64,000 nucleotides of DNA, taken from assembly GCF_009711045.1 (NCBI RefSeq), contig NZ_WMJX01000001.1, positions 186,001-250,000 on the forward strand, given 5' to 3'. Below, piece by piece: positions 9,581 through 16,942 of this stretch; position 1 is the stretch's first letter, and each line of letters starts with the position of its first letter. Under the pieces are notes generated by a model, which saw nothing but the letters and a program-made list of their open reading frames with translations, was not told where the DNA came from and did not search any database. A program made the translations under genes and the position numbers. The stretch comes from Myroides albus. GTDB taxonomy: Bacteria > Bacteroidota > Bacteroidia > Flavobacteriales > Flavobacteriaceae.

Positions 9581-10969
9581 TTATAGTTCTTGTGCTTTTA
9601 TAATAGCGGTTCGTATTGCTCTAAGTTTGTTGTTTATTTCTTCTAATTCGGATTGTGTATTTGACTTTGTTACTATGCCACATCCCGCTTGAAATTGTAA
9701 TTCATTGTCTTGACTGAGAATGGATCGAATGTAGATAGCTTGATTCATCTCTCCATTTAGTTTAATTACTCCAACAGCTCCTCCATACAGTCCTCTGTTG
9801 GTGTTTTCATATTGATCTATGAGTTCCATCGCTTTATATTTAGGAGCTCCAGACAGAGTACCAGCAGGGAATGTGTCTTTGAATATTTCTATAGGATTAA
9901 AATCGGACTGTAGTTCACCACTGACCTTTGAAACTAAATGTATTACGTGGGAATAGTATTCTACGTGTTTTAATTTTTCAATATTTACTTTTTGACTGTG
10001 TTTGCTCAGGTCATTTCTGGCTAAATCTACAAGCATGATGTGTTCAGCATTTTCTTTTGGATCAAGGGATAGTGCTTTTGCTAATTCTTGGTCTTTTGCT
10101 AAATCTCCAGTTCGCTTAAAGGTGCCTGCTATAGGGTGTATGTAAGCTTTGTTGTTTCGTATAACCAATTGTGCCTCTGGAGATGAACCAAATATTTTGA
10201 AATTACCATAGTCAAAGTAGAATAGGTAAGGAGATGGATTTATGGATCTCAATGCGCGATACACATTGAATTCATCTCCACTGAATTTCTGTTTAAACTG
10301 ACGAGAAAGTACTAATTGAAATACATCTCCTCTGAAACAGTGTTGTTTTCCTTTTTCAATTAATTCTAAAAATTCTTCCTCTGTGTTCGTTGTTGATTCT
10401 GTTTGGGTTGCAGAGAATGGAAACGAAGTCGGCTTCTGTCCATTGATTAGTTCAAATAGGTTGGACAGTTGTGACGATTCACCTTCGCTGAGGTGTTCTA
10501 CCAAGTACAGTTCTGTATTGTAGTGATTAAAAACAAGGACATACTTAAAGAAATGATATTGAATTAACGGTGTGTTTTTGACTGTTGGTTTGAATGAAAT
10601 GGACTCAAACAAGGGAATGCTATCATAAGACGTATAACCAAACAGTCCTGTGTTTAGAAATTCGACTTTAGCTTTATTAGTTATTTCAATACTTTGTCTG
10701 AAGTGATTCAGTTCGGTAGTTACTTCACTTTCTCTCGTGTTGAATGATCTTGTACTTCCGTCAATATAAGTTATACTTGTTTTATCTTCATCAGCTATGT
10801 ATGAAGCAATAGGAGCTAAACCTATGTAGGAAAAACTATTCTCATTTGAGCTGTAATCAGAGCTTTCCAGTAGAAAACTGTGAGGGTATTTATCTCTTAG
10901 TTTAAGATAAAGTTCAACTGGTGTATAAGTATCACCAATAAGTTTTTGATAGTTAATTGTAAGTTTCAT
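9581..10969 (-). CDS. trpE: Anthranilate synthase component I
   Basis: A 462-aa chorismate-using enzyme, first in the Trp pathway. The C-terminal block shows VFQLVLSRQF, the HPIAGTFKRTGD segment, ENAEHIMLVDLARND and FPAGTLSGAPK, all chorismate-binding family motifs. The N-terminal LLESSD block carries the Trp feedback-site signature of TrpE rather than PabB. It is the first structural gene of the operon, and its start is 26 bp past the hairpin of the proximal attenuator, so its expression should respond to charged tRNA-Trp. Confidence 0.97.
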   Translation of the reverse strand: MKLTINYQKLIGDTYTPVELYLKLRDKYPHSFLLESSDYSSNENSFSYIGLAPIASYIADEDKTSITYIDGSTRSFNTRESEVTTELNHFRQSIEITNKAKVEFLNTGLFGYTSYDSIPLFESISFKPTVKNTPLIQYHFFKYVLVFNHYNTELYLVEHLSEGESSQLSNLFELINGQKPTSFPFSATQTESTTNTEEEFLELIEKGKQHCFRGDVFQLVLSRQFKQKFSGDEFNVYRALRSINPSPYLFYFDYGNFKIFGSSPEAQLVIRNNKAYIHPIAGTFKRTGDLAKDQELAKALSLDPKENAEHIMLVDLARNDLSKHSQKVNIEKLKHVEYYSHVIHLVSKVSGELQSDFNPIEIFKDTFPAGTLSGAPKYKAMELIDQYENTNRGLYGGAVGVIKLNGEMNQAIYIRSILSQDNELQFQAGCGIVTKSNTQSELEEINNKLRAIRTAIIKAQEL

Positions 10970-10994
10970 CTGTTGCAGTTATTGTGAATTAAAC

Positions 10995-11028
10995 AAAAAA
11001 GGCCTACTGGATTCCCAGTAGGCCTTTT
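10995..11028 (-). terminator. Proximal trp attenuator (terminator 1)
   Basis: On the minus strand a perfect 14-bp stem (AAAAGGCCTACTGG / CCAGTAGGCCTTTT, loop GAAT) runs straight into a T tract. It sits between leader peptide 1 and trpE, the position of a classical attenuator. It shares its core CCTACTGG/CCAGTAGG with the distal hairpin at 11209-11239. Confidence 0.9.
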
Positions 11029-11092
11029 CTAATAGTGTAAGTTTTTTATTTGTCTTTATTTACCTTTCTACACTGTACTATATAGCCAACCG
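11016..11092 (-). promoter_or_regulatory. Candidate antiterminator pairing, module 1
   Basis: The minus-strand segment CGGTTGGCT (11084-11092), which encodes part of leader peptide 1 around Trp22, can pair with AGGCCTACTG (11016-11025), the 5' arm of terminator 1. Eight of nine positions pair, two as G-T wobbles, with one T-T mismatch. Pairing would destroy the terminator. A ribosome stalled at the Trp codons 10-12 would leave this strand free. The structure is drawn by hand; its energy was not computed. Confidence 0.65.
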
Positions 11093-11151
11093 AATCCCAC
11101 TTTGGAATTAGTTAACCACCACCAGTTTGTATTGATAAATAAATGAATCAT
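11068..11151 (-). CDS. trpL: trp operon leader peptide 1 (proximal)
   Basis: A 27-codon ORF with ATG at 11151 and TAG ending at 11068. It holds three consecutive TGG codons (10-12, at 11116-11124) and a fourth at codon 22. The segment NTNWWW and the later GF-x-WLY are shared with the distal leader. The Trp run, the following terminator and trpE 98 bp downstream make this a classical attenuation leader peptide. Low charged tRNA-Trp should stall the ribosome at codons 10-12 and favour read-through into trpE. Confidence 0.88.
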   Translation of the reverse strand: MIHLFINTNWWWLTNSKVGFGWLYSTV

Positions 11152-11208
11152 GATTCTTAAGTTTAATAAGTATTTGTTCTTCTGTTTTTTGTTGAAAGGG
11201 TGTTAAAT

Positions 11209-11239
11209 AAAAAAAGCCTACTGGGGTTACCAGTAGGCT
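11209..11239 (-). terminator. Distal trp attenuator (terminator 2)
   Basis: Minus-strand hairpin with a perfect 10-bp stem (AGCCTACTGG / CCAGTAGGCT, 5-nt loop) followed by seven T. It lies between leader peptide 2 and leader peptide 1, so a transcript must pass both this and the proximal terminator before reaching trpE. Confidence 0.88.
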
Positions 11240-11303
11240 ATATATTAATGTAATATTATTTTTAGTATAAGATAATTACTTTAATACAAGGTATAACCAA
11301 CTG
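11231..11303 (-). promoter_or_regulatory. Candidate antiterminator pairing, module 2
   Basis: The minus-strand segment CAGTTGGTTATA (11292-11303), inside leader peptide 2 at Trp22, can pair with TATAGCCTACTG (11231-11242), the 5' side of terminator 2. Eleven of twelve positions pair, one as a wobble. The single T-T mismatch falls at the same place as in module 1. This is the stronger of the two antiterminators. Pairing and terminator formation are mutually exclusive. Confidence 0.7.
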
Positions 11304-11362
11304 AACCCATTATCGGATTTCATTTGCCACCACCAATTTGTATTAAATAATTTCATGTTCAT
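11276..11362 (-). CDS. trp operon leader peptide 2 (distal)
   Basis: A 28-codon ORF (ATG at 11362, TAA ending at 11276; an internal ATG lies at 11356). Three consecutive TGG codons at 10-12 (11327-11335) and one at codon 22 occupy the same positions as in leader 1. Shared residues include NTNWWW, Ser16, GF at 19-20 and WLY at 22-24, while the rest has drifted, pointing to an old duplication kept by selection. A possible imperfect -7 box (TACATTAG on the minus strand, 11381-11388) lies just upstream. Confidence 0.85.
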   Translation of the reverse strand: MNMKLFNTNWWWQMKSDNGFSWLYLVLK

Positions 11363-11429
11363 TTTTATTGAATGTGTATGCTAATGTATTAAAAAAATAA
11401 TATACTGTACCCTTTTTTATAAAAAATTA

Positions 11430-12386
11430 TTAGGAAGGGTCTTCTTCTTTTAGTGGAGAAACTTTTATTTCTTCATCTAAATAGATATTTTCATCATAGA
11501 ATGTAGTGAAGTCATCTATTTCATATTCTGGGCATGCTCCAGTGTGAGAGGTTATGAATGCACCTAATGTTGCCCCTTTCTTTAAAAACGTAATAGGGGT
11601 ATTTGATTTTAATTTCTCTGCTAATAATCCTGCTAAGAATGCATCTCCACTGCCTACGGTGTCGCGGATGACTATTTCAATTGCTGGAAATCTATAAAGT
11701 GATTTTGTATCGCTGTAAATTCCACCTTTGGCACCTTTAGAAATAATAATTTCTTCACATTTAAAATATTCGTGGATAAAAGTGATGCTTTCTTCTTCTG
11801 TCGTGAATGTTTTATCTAGCTCGTTTAGGATAATTTCCAACTCCGCATTATTCATCTTGATGAGGTTGGCTTTTTTCATCATTTCCATTACAAATTTCAA
11901 GTCATAATGGGGAGGTCTTAGGTTGATATCAAAAACTTTGTAGTTCGCAACCTCTATTAATTGAGTCAGTGTGTTTCGACTTTTAGCTGATCTACTTGCT
12001 ATAGACCCAAAGATGAATACATCTGAACGCTTAACAAGGTTGATTGTTTTTTCTTCTAAATCAATATAGTCCCAAGCACTATTTTCTAAAAAGTCGTAGT
12101 TAGCCTCATTGTGATCATCAAAAGTAGCAAAGACTGTTCCTGTTCTATACGTTGAATCTCGTTGAACATTGTCAGAGGAAATTTGGTTATCCTGTATGTG
12201 TTTTAATATTTTGTTACCTAAATCATCATCGCCGATTTTAGTTATAATATGGGTTTCTATACCAAATTTTCTTAAGTGATATACCACATTTAAAGGAGCT
12301 CCTCCAATTCTTTTGTATGTGGGAAATATATCCCATAAGACTTCACCGAAACTTACTGCAATAGGAGAGGAATTCTTTTGGATCAT
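11430..12386 (-). CDS. PfkB-family carbohydrate kinase, fructokinase-like
   Basis: A 318-aa ribokinase-fold sugar kinase. The N-terminal SFGEVLWDIFP and GGAPLNVVYHL match fructokinase-type members. The C-terminal signature DTVGSGDAFLAGLL holds the catalytic Asp and anion hole, and KGAKGG precedes it. Fructose is the most likely acceptor by resemblance, but 2-keto-3-deoxygluconate or other sugars cannot be excluded. It lies upstream of the trp leader in the same direction, 67 bp from leader peptide 2, with no strong terminator between, so some read-through into the trp leader is possible. Confidence 0.85.
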   Translation of the reverse strand: MIQKNSSPIAVSFGEVLWDIFPTYKRIGGAPLNVVYHLRKFGIETHIITKIGDDDLGNKILKHIQDNQISSDNVQRDSTYRTGTVFATFDDHNEANYDFLENSAWDYIDLEEKTINLVKRSDVFIFGSIASRSAKSRNTLTQLIEVANYKVFDINLRPPHYDLKFVMEMMKKANLIKMNNAELEIILNELDKTFTTEEESITFIHEYFKCEEIIISKGAKGGIYSDTKSLYRFPAIEIVIRDTVGSGDAFLAGLLAEKLKSNTPITFLKKGATLGAFITSHTGACPEYEIDDFTTFYDENIYLDEEIKVSPLKEEDPS

Positions 12387-12723
12387 AGTATTGATTATTT
12401 TTATTTTATAAGGTCTAATATACGACTTTGGCGCTATTTCTATAATATGGAAACTTTAATTCTAAGTAATTATTTTAACTCTTATTATTGTTGATTTCTT
12501 ACTGTCAATATCTTAGCTTCTTGTAAAGCTCTTAGTTAGGAGTGTAGTTGTGTTACCATTATAGAAAGGAATGTTTTTGAGAAATGGAGGGTAAAAAGAT
12601 TGATAAAAGTGCATAGATTCCCGATTAAACTATTATAGTAATCTGTCATCTATATACCTTGTGATAGTGGAATTTTATAAGGTTGACATAGTTTGAGTTC
12701 TCAAGTGAGCATATTATATAAAG
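12387..12723. other. Intergenic region without a recognised gene
   Basis: AT-rich spacer upstream of the sugar kinase. It should contain that gene's promoter on the minus strand, but I find no full TAnnTTTG box there. No ORF of interest or RNA gene was seen. Confidence 0.5.
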
Positions 12724-12754
12724 AAGGCTGTTCAAGTTTTACGTGAACAGCCTG
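12724..12754 (-). terminator. Hairpin terminator after the LPS-kinase-like gene
   Basis: Perfect 10-bp inverted repeat (AGGCTGTTCA / TGAACAGCCT, 9-nt loop) 6 bp past the stop codon. On the minus strand it is followed by a modest T-rich stretch; the better T run is on the plus side, so it may act in both directions. Confidence 0.75.
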
Positions 12755-12759
12755 TTTTT

Positions 12760-13548
12760 TTATTCGTGATAATACATTTTCTTGATCTTGTTTTTCAAGT
12801 CTTTCTTTTTGTAAAATCTAAATTGAAATTTTATGGTTTCTAACCATAGGCGAAGAAATACATCAAAGGAGTTTTTTCCAATTAAATGGGCATAGTGAGA
12901 AGCCATTTTTTCTATATCATCAATATTGGTCGTCAAATGAGATAGGTTTTTCATGCGCTTAGTAAAGTTCATTTCTTTATTGAACTTCATCCTATTTACG
13001 TCTACTAAGTAGAAGCTAAAAGTACCGTCTTCATTTTGCTTGATTAACGTGTTACCAGGTGAGTGGTCAAGGAATTTCACTTTTTTTTCATGAAGTTGGT
13101 ACGTAAAGTCTATAAATTCTTTTAGGATTTTTTCTCTATTGGGATTTTCTGACTGCAGTAACAAATCTCTATACGTTAATTCTGCATCAACGTATTCTGA
13201 TACATAAAAAGAGTTTCTCAAAGTTAGATTTGTAGTGTATTCAAAATAGGCAATTGCTTGAGGGCTATTTATTCCCAATTCATTTAATCTTTCAGAGTGT
13301 TCATAAGACCTTAAACCTTTTGGTTTTCGTATGAGTTTATAAACATATCTATTGATTATGTTTGGGATTTTAAATGATTTGATTGCTATTTTTTGTCCGT
13401 TCGAGAGTGTCGCAAGTTTGATGGAATTTCTTGATCCATTATAGATGCATGTATTTATTTCGTCATAGGCGTTGATAATTTTTGTTATTTCTTCTTTTAG
13501 ATTTTGATATTGGGGATGTATTATCGCACTTACTCTTAAATGTTTCAT
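12760..13548 (-). CDS. Lipopolysaccharide kinase InaA/Kdo-kinase-like protein
   Basis: A 262-aa protein-kinase-fold enzyme of the type that phosphorylates LPS core sugars. Visible are the ATP-site lysine in IAIKSF (Lys57), the catalytic-loop block FLDHSPGNTLI (Asp161, Asn166) and the metal-binding block YLVDVNRMKF (Asp183), which match the WaaP/KdkA/RfaY group. No signal peptide is present, so it should act on the cytoplasmic face of the inner membrane. It is a single gene with long spacers on both sides, so the context does not reveal its sugar target. Confidence 0.8.
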   Translation of the reverse strand: MKHLRVSAIIHPQYQNLKEEITKIINAYDEINTCIYNGSRNSIKLATLSNGQKIAIKSFKIPNIINRYVYKLIRKPKGLRSYEHSERLNELGINSPQAIAYFEYTTNLTLRNSFYVSEYVDAELTYRDLLLQSENPNREKILKEFIDFTYQLHEKKVKFLDHSPGNTLIKQNEDGTFSFYLVDVNRMKFNKEMNFTKRMKNLSHLTTNIDDIEKMASHYAHLIGKNSFDVFLRLWLETIKFQFRFYKKKDLKNKIKKMYYHE

Positions 13549-13995
13549 AGTAAAAGTAGTTACAATTGTAGAGTAAAGTTAAATAGATTTTGAGAAACTC
13601 TATTTAAATATGGTTTTCCTTATGTTGTTTGTTATCAATGGTTTGTGTTTGTTTGAATGTTTGATTAATTATATTCTGAGTTTGTTGTTTTATCTTTAAT
13701 TTATAAGATTAGGGGTTGTTTAAATTTGTTTGTTGAGTTGTTTTTACTTTTATTTCTGCTATTTAACTAATATTAAGTTATTTAGTTTTATGAGTATTTG
13801 TGGTTAATGTAATTTTGTAGTTTCTTGAAGATTTCAATTAAACTTAATTTTGCGAATTTATAATTAGAAAAAGGAGGGAATTGTATTAATTTATTTATAA
13901 TTATGTCAAGATTTGTTGGGTTGGAAACTGCTTTTCGATCACTTTTACAAGTTTGTTTGCGTTGGAATTGGATTGAATTTAAATGTTAATAATAT
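13549..13995. other. Long intergenic spacer with no recognised gene
   Basis: A very AT- and T-rich stretch between the LPS-kinase-like gene and the end of the nuo operon. It probably carries the promoter for the minus-strand kinase. A 28-codon plus-strand ORF at 13903-13989 was considered and not accepted. No tRNA or other structured RNA was apparent. Confidence 0.5.
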
Positions 13996-13997
13996 GT

Positions 13998-14035
13998 AAA
14001 AAAAGAGGGTGTCTGCCCAAACAGATACCCTCTTT
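13998..14035 (-). terminator. Terminator of the nuo operon
   Basis: On the minus strand an 11-bp stem (GAGGGTATCTG / CAGACACCCTC, one mismatch) is followed by a T run, about 30 bp past the nuoN stop. Confidence 0.88.
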
Positions 14036-14064
14036 AATGCGGTTTATAACTTGTTAATGACTAT

Positions 14065-15444
14065 CTATTGAAAGATATTTAACAAAATTGAAGGACATAG
14101 TCCTATTATGATATTAATTGCTACAGCCAGTACACCTACTATTTTATAAGATAGAGGTATGCTTAGTGCTGTTTCTTCTGCTGTTTCATCGTTATTAGTA
14201 AACATAACTATAATTACTTTTAGGTAGTAATAGATACTTATAAAAGAGTTAATAACACCGAATATAACTAATGTGATGAAACCTTTAGATATAGCTTCAG
14301 AGAATAGAAAGAATTTACCAAAGAAACCTGCAAAGATTGGAATCCCACCCATTGATAATAAAGCAATAGATAAAACTATAGCCATTAATGGATTGCGTTT
14401 ACCTAATCCACTGAAGCTTTGAATTAATTGGTTTTCTTTTCCTTTAGTTACTGCCATCAATACAGTAAATGCTGCAATACCTGCAATAGCATAAGCTGTC
14501 GCGTAATAGAATAGGTTAGCTGCTGAGGTATTTAATGCAGTTAAAGCCATCATCATGAAACCAGCGTGTGATATACCAGAGTAAGCAAGTAATCGCTTCA
14601 TGTTTTCTTGGCGTAGCGCCATAATATTTCCTACAGTCATTGTAAGAATTGCAATTACGACAATCGCTGTTATATAGCCTTCAGGCATTTGTCTTAACAG
14701 ATGGAAACTAAGTTTGAACAAAGTTGCAACAGCAGTTACTTTTACTAAAGTACTCATCATAGCTGTTGTCAAAGTTGGTGCTCCTTGATACACATCTGGT
14801 GCCCAGAAGTGGAAAGGTACAGCTGCTATTTTGAATAACATCCCTATGATGATCATTACTACACCTAACGAGTACCATATAGGTAGAGTTCCCTGTGATG
14901 TAATAGTAATGATTTCTGAAATGTCGAAAGACGCAGTAGCACCATATACTAATGCTATCCCAAACAAAACAATTCCTGAAGCAAATGAACCTAACAAGAA
15001 ATATTTCATTGCTGCTTCATTACTTTTGATATTTGCTCGATCTGAACCACAAAGTATATAAAGTGTAATCGATAAGATTTCAAGTCCTAAAAAGAACATG
15101 GCCATATTTCCAAAACTCACCATACAGATGGCTCCCATAAGAAGAAATAGTTTTAGTGAAATATAGTCTGAAATCTTAGAAAATTCTTTTTGATAAAAAT
15201 CTTTACTTAACGCTACTAAGAAAATTGTTAATGCGATAAATAAAGAGCTAAAAGCGTTTGAGAATTTCTTAGTAATAAACATATTGTTATAATATGAAAC
15301 CTCTACGTCAATATTACAAACTGTGTAACCTAATATACCCACTAATCCTATTATAGTCATAGGGATAACAAGCTTACGCAGATTGATAATCTCTGCTATA
15401 AGTACTAAAACTGCTAATACTCCAATTGCTATTAATGTGTTCAT
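14065..15444 (-). CDS. nuoN: NADH-quinone oxidoreductase subunit N
   Basis: A 459-aa polytopic antiporter-like subunit of the complex I membrane arm. The proton-translocating core is seen in the GLEILSITLYILCG region, the KYFLLGSF block and FKIAAVPFHFWAPDVYQGAPT. The ATG at 15444 starts a normal hydrophobic N-terminus; a further 14 in-frame residues upstream are unlikely to be used. Last gene of the operon, followed by the terminator at 13998-14035. Confidence 0.96.
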   Translation of the reverse strand: MNTLIAIGVLAVLVLIAEIINLRKLVIPMTIIGLVGILGYTVCNIDVEVSYYNNMFITKKFSNAFSSLFIALTIFLVALSKDFYQKEFSKISDYISLKLFLLMGAICMVSFGNMAMFFLGLEILSITLYILCGSDRANIKSNEAAMKYFLLGSFASGIVLFGIALVYGATASFDISEIITITSQGTLPIWYSLGVVMIIIGMLFKIAAVPFHFWAPDVYQGAPTLTTAMMSTLVKVTAVATLFKLSFHLLRQMPEGYITAIVVIAILTMTVGNIMALRQENMKRLLAYSGISHAGFMMMALTALNTSAANLFYYATAYAIAGIAAFTVLMAVTKGKENQLIQSFSGLGKRNPLMAIVLSIALLSMGGIPIFAGFFGKFFLFSEAISKGFITLVIFGVINSFISIYYYLKVIIVMFTNNDETAEETALSIPLSYKIVGVLAVAINIIIGLCPSILLNIFQ

Positions 15445-15499
15445 TTGTGATAATTTGGAATTATGATAGTACCTCAAAAGAAGCACTACCTATATTTTA

Positions 15500-16933
15500 T
15501 TACTTAATGTACGAAACGATTTCTACCAATGAAGGTGTGATTAAATCCGCCAATGGTTTAGGATAGATACCTAAGAATATGATGACAATTGCCAAGACAC
15601 CTAAAATTATGCTTTCTTTTGTATTAAGATCAGCAAAAGGTTTAGCATTTGTCTCTCCTAACATTGCTTTCTGGAACATTCTAAGCATGTAAAATGCACC
15701 GAATATCAATGTTGTACCACCTATTACAGCATACCATAAATTAATTTGTGATAGACCATATAGTATATTGAATTCCCCTATAAAACTGAATGTTCCAGGT
15801 AAACCAATAGAAGCAAACATTAAAATCATAAAGATAGAAGCAAATTTAGGAGCTTGTTGACGTATACCTCCCATTTCTCCAATCATTCTCGTTTGATATC
15901 TTCTGTAGATTATCTCTCCTACGAAGAATAATCCTACAATTACAAATCCGTGAGCGATCATCTGTAATACTGCTCCTTTCATACCATCTAATGTTAGCGT
16001 GTATGCACCTGCAGCTATTAATCCTACGTGAGCTAAAGACGAGTAAGCAAAGAATCGCTTGATATTAGCTTGTTTTAATGCCACTATAGAGCCATATACT
16101 ACACCAATAATTGATAGAACTAAAATAGTTGGCATTACTTCTTTAGCAGCGATTGGCGTAATTGGAATTTGCCAACGAATTACGGAATATAACCCCATTT
16201 TTAGCATGATCCCTGCCAAAAGCATTGTTCCTACTGTTGGTGCTTTTTCATAAGTACTTGCTTGCCAAGTATGGAATGGGAATACAGGTATCTTAATTGC
16301 ATAAGCTAAGAAGAAGGCAAGAAACACCCAATATTGTTCTGTACCTGTTAATCTTGCATTATATAAATCTTGTAATAAAAAGCTTCCTGTTTTACTGTAT
16401 AAGTAAATGAAACCTACTAACATAAATAGGGATCCAGCAAACGTATAAATAAAGAATTTTAAGATTGCCTTTTTTCTTACTTCAAAAGTATCATTACCCC
16501 ATAATAAGGCTATGAAATAGATTGGCAATAGCGATAATTCCCAAAATACATAATATAATAAACCATCAGCAGCTAAGAATGTACCAGTCATAGCAAATGA
16601 CATAAACATCACTAAGCTGTAGAATATGTTTGATTTTTCAATATGATCACCGAAAGATGAAAATATAATAATTGGTGTTAGCGCTGTTGTTAACAGAGTA
16701 AGTGCTAATGCTAAACCGTCAGCTTTTAGAGCTATATGAATATTTGGATTACTTATCCATTGCGTCATATATCCAGCATCTGTTCCCGCGTTATGTTGGC
16801 AGATTAAAACAATAGTTTCTACAAAAGCAACTAATCCAAATAATAGAGCTACTTTGGCTGCTGGTTTTTTACCTGAAATATAGGTAGCTATTGCACCAAC
16901 TAATAACGTTAATAATAGTATAGTTACGTTCAT
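15500..16933 (-). CDS. nuoM: NADH-quinone oxidoreductase subunit M
   Basis: A 477-aa multi-span proton-pumping subunit. Family blocks include FWELSLLPIYFIALLWG with the conserved Glu, KFFIYTFAGSLFML, and PVFPFHTWQASTYEKAPT with the HTW motif. Located between nuoL and nuoN in canonical order. Confidence 0.96.
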   Translation of the reverse strand: MNVTILLLTLLVGAIATYISGKKPAAKVALLFGLVAFVETIVLICQHNAGTDAGYMTQWISNPNIHIALKADGLALALTLLTTALTPIIIFSSFGDHIEKSNIFYSLVMFMSFAMTGTFLAADGLLYYVFWELSLLPIYFIALLWGNDTFEVRKKAILKFFIYTFAGSLFMLVGFIYLYSKTGSFLLQDLYNARLTGTEQYWVFLAFFLAYAIKIPVFPFHTWQASTYEKAPTVGTMLLAGIMLKMGLYSVIRWQIPITPIAAKEVMPTILVLSIIGVVYGSIVALKQANIKRFFAYSSLAHVGLIAAGAYTLTLDGMKGAVLQMIAHGFVIVGLFFVGEIIYRRYQTRMIGEMGGIRQQAPKFASIFMILMFASIGLPGTFSFIGEFNILYGLSQINLWYAVIGGTTLIFGAFYMLRMFQKAMLGETNAKPFADLNTKESIILGVLAIVIIFLGIYPKPLADLITPSLVEIVSYIK

Positions 16934-16942
16934 CTCTCTTAA

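Noticed and set aside
13903..13989. A 28-codon plus-strand ORF with Trp-Asn-Trp near its end, followed by a hairpin
   Set aside because: It looked like another attenuation leader, but the hairpin at 13998-14035 has its T run on the minus strand (nuoN terminator) and no plus-strand gene follows. The AAGGAGG upstream is about 28 bp away, too far to serve.
15445..15486. Fourteen-residue N-terminal extension of NuoN
   Set aside because: The extension is charged and atypical; the ATG at 15444 begins the first transmembrane helix as in other NuoN.
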